From: Phycisphaeraceae bacterium | GTDB taxonomy: Bacteria > Planctomycetota > Phycisphaerae > Phycisphaerales > UBA1924 | Reading direction: 5' to 3' | DNA: 64,000 nucleotides | NCBI GenBank assembly: GCA_019636615.1 | Contig: JAHBXF010000001.1 | Span: forward strand, 868,001 to 932,000 | In this document: one piece after another, positions 63,359 to 64,000 of the stretch | Position numbering within the stretch: position 1 is the first letter of the stretch | How the letters are laid out: each line of letters starts with the position of its first letter | The notes under the pieces: model-generated | Databases searched by the model: none | Seen by the model: only the letters and a program-made list of their open reading frames with translations | What the model was told of the DNA's origin: nothing | Made by a program: the position numbers and the translations under genes

Positions 63359-64000
63359 TCAGGCGGCGCGGCGGATGGCTTTGTGCGAGGGGCAATTGGG
63401 GAGCAGGAAGGACCGCGAGGCGGCGCAGAGCCACTCGAGCCGGTCGGCACGCAGGCCGGAGCCGAAACGCAGTGTGCGCTCGGCGGTGGCGACTTCGATG
63501 GAAGGTGAGAACCAGCCCGGCCCGGCGTGGGGGGCCTGCCGGATGCGGATAGAACGGAGCGCGGGGGTGAAGAACTCACGGCGCAGGCTCAGGGGGCCAA
63601 CGCCGGTAGAGATGGTGGCGACATCGGCACGCACATGGAGGCGCACACTGCCCGCGGCGGCCATGAAGAAGATAGTGGCTAGGAGGAGCCCGACGCCCGC
63701 GAAGGGCAGAAGGAAGAGGAGCATCACAGCGGTGATCGCGGGCGGGATGGGCAGGGCGAGGCTGGCCACGGGCTCGGGGGCGAGGTGCAGGTGCGTGAGC
63801 ATGGTGCAGATGACCATGAGGAGCGGCAGCGCGAGCATCCCGTTCCAGAGGAGCGCAACAGGGCCGGTGAGGATGGCGCGGGGCAGTGAGCGCGTTGAGG
63901 CGGTGAGGGTGAACTCGCCGCCCGGGCCCGACGCGGCGTGGCAGCCCGGGGGCGCATCGGTGAGGGGTGGGTCGGTGTATTCGTGATGACTGGGGACGAA
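63359..64000 (-). CDS. Membrane protein, N-terminus beyond window end
   Basis: The frame is open to base 64000, so the start is missing. At least 214 residues are visible: a polar N-terminal part, then two hydrophobic helices (~GMLALPLLMVICTMLTHLHL and AVMLLFLLPFAGVGLLLATI) joined by a short loop. A beta-rich C-terminal part follows (SVRLHVRADVATISTGVGPL, FSPSIEVATAERTLRFGSGL) and resembles a bacterial PH-like or DUF3592-type domain. No enzymatic motif is seen. Confidence 0.6.
   Translation of the reverse strand, partial: FVPSHHEYTDPPLTDAPPGCHAASGPGGEFTLTASTRSLPRAILTGPVALLWNGMLALPLLMVICTMLTHLHLAPEPVASLALPIPPAITAVMLLFLLPFAGVGLLLATIFFMAAAGSVRLHVRADVATISTGVGPLSLRREFFTPALRSIRIRQAPHAGPGWFSPSIEVATAERTLRFGSGLRADRLEWLCAASRSFLLPNCPSHKAIRRAA

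Overview
GC-rich (roughly two-thirds G+C), gene-dense bacterial chromosome segment. Several features together point to a planctomycete, most likely Phycisphaerae/Phycisphaerales. These are paired aspartate-rich C-terminal dockerin repeats, a run of secreted proteins ending in a PEP-CTERM-like sorting signal, a tricorn-like protease, a Ser/Thr kinase fused to TPRs, an ECF-like sigma factor, SUMF1-like secreted proteins, DUF1844 and a B. subtilis-type SdhCAB. The lineage is inferred from gene content only. No rRNA, tRNA, CRISPR array or insertion sequence was recognised.

Layout. 1-4.8 kb: a truncated SRPBCC/SDR fusion and a large FtsK/EccC-like ATPase (minus strand). 5-6.8 kb: a secreted dockerin protein, then a shared terminator. 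6.9-9 kb: a lower-GC patch with two poorly recognised genes. 9-19.2 kb: leucyl aminopeptidase, an LptF/G permease, an ECF-like sigma factor with a coupled partner, a sugar-isomerase-like TIM barrel and a tricorn-like protease. 19.3-21.1 kb: a protein with a split ACP signature and a DUF2459-like lipoprotein. 21.7-23.9 kb: a sigma-54 activator followed by a near-perfect -24/-12 promoter and two small unknown genes. 24.3-29.9 kb: six consecutive secreted PEP-CTERM-like genes, with a repeated structured intergenic element before the first four. 30.3-35.7 kb: heme oxygenase, DUF1844 and sdhCAB. 35.9-45 kb: an unknown protein, a fused membrane/spermidine-synthase protein, a bifunctional-nuclease-truD-HAD operon, a two-gene lipoprotein operon and ubiX. 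45-54.4 kb: S9 peptidase, surE, an epimerase, kinase-TPR, a transglutaminase and NAD(P)HX dehydratase. 54.5-60.8 kb: a repeat-rich HTH-like protein, a large dockerin protein and a double SUMF1 protein. 61-64 kb: a cluster of palindromes, nuoD, a thioredoxin-like protein and a truncated membrane protein.

How the genes fit together. Much of the window concerns the cell surface: sorted exoproteins, dockerin proteins, secreted peptidases, lipoproteins and a transglutaminase. Housekeeping functions (succinate dehydrogenase, complex I, tRNA modification, metabolite repair) are interspersed. Two regulatory themes stand out. One is a self-contained sigma-54 module next to the exoprotein cluster. The other is a recurrent TANNNT hexamer placed 6-9 bases before the start codon of many genes, which suggests widespread leaderless transcription.
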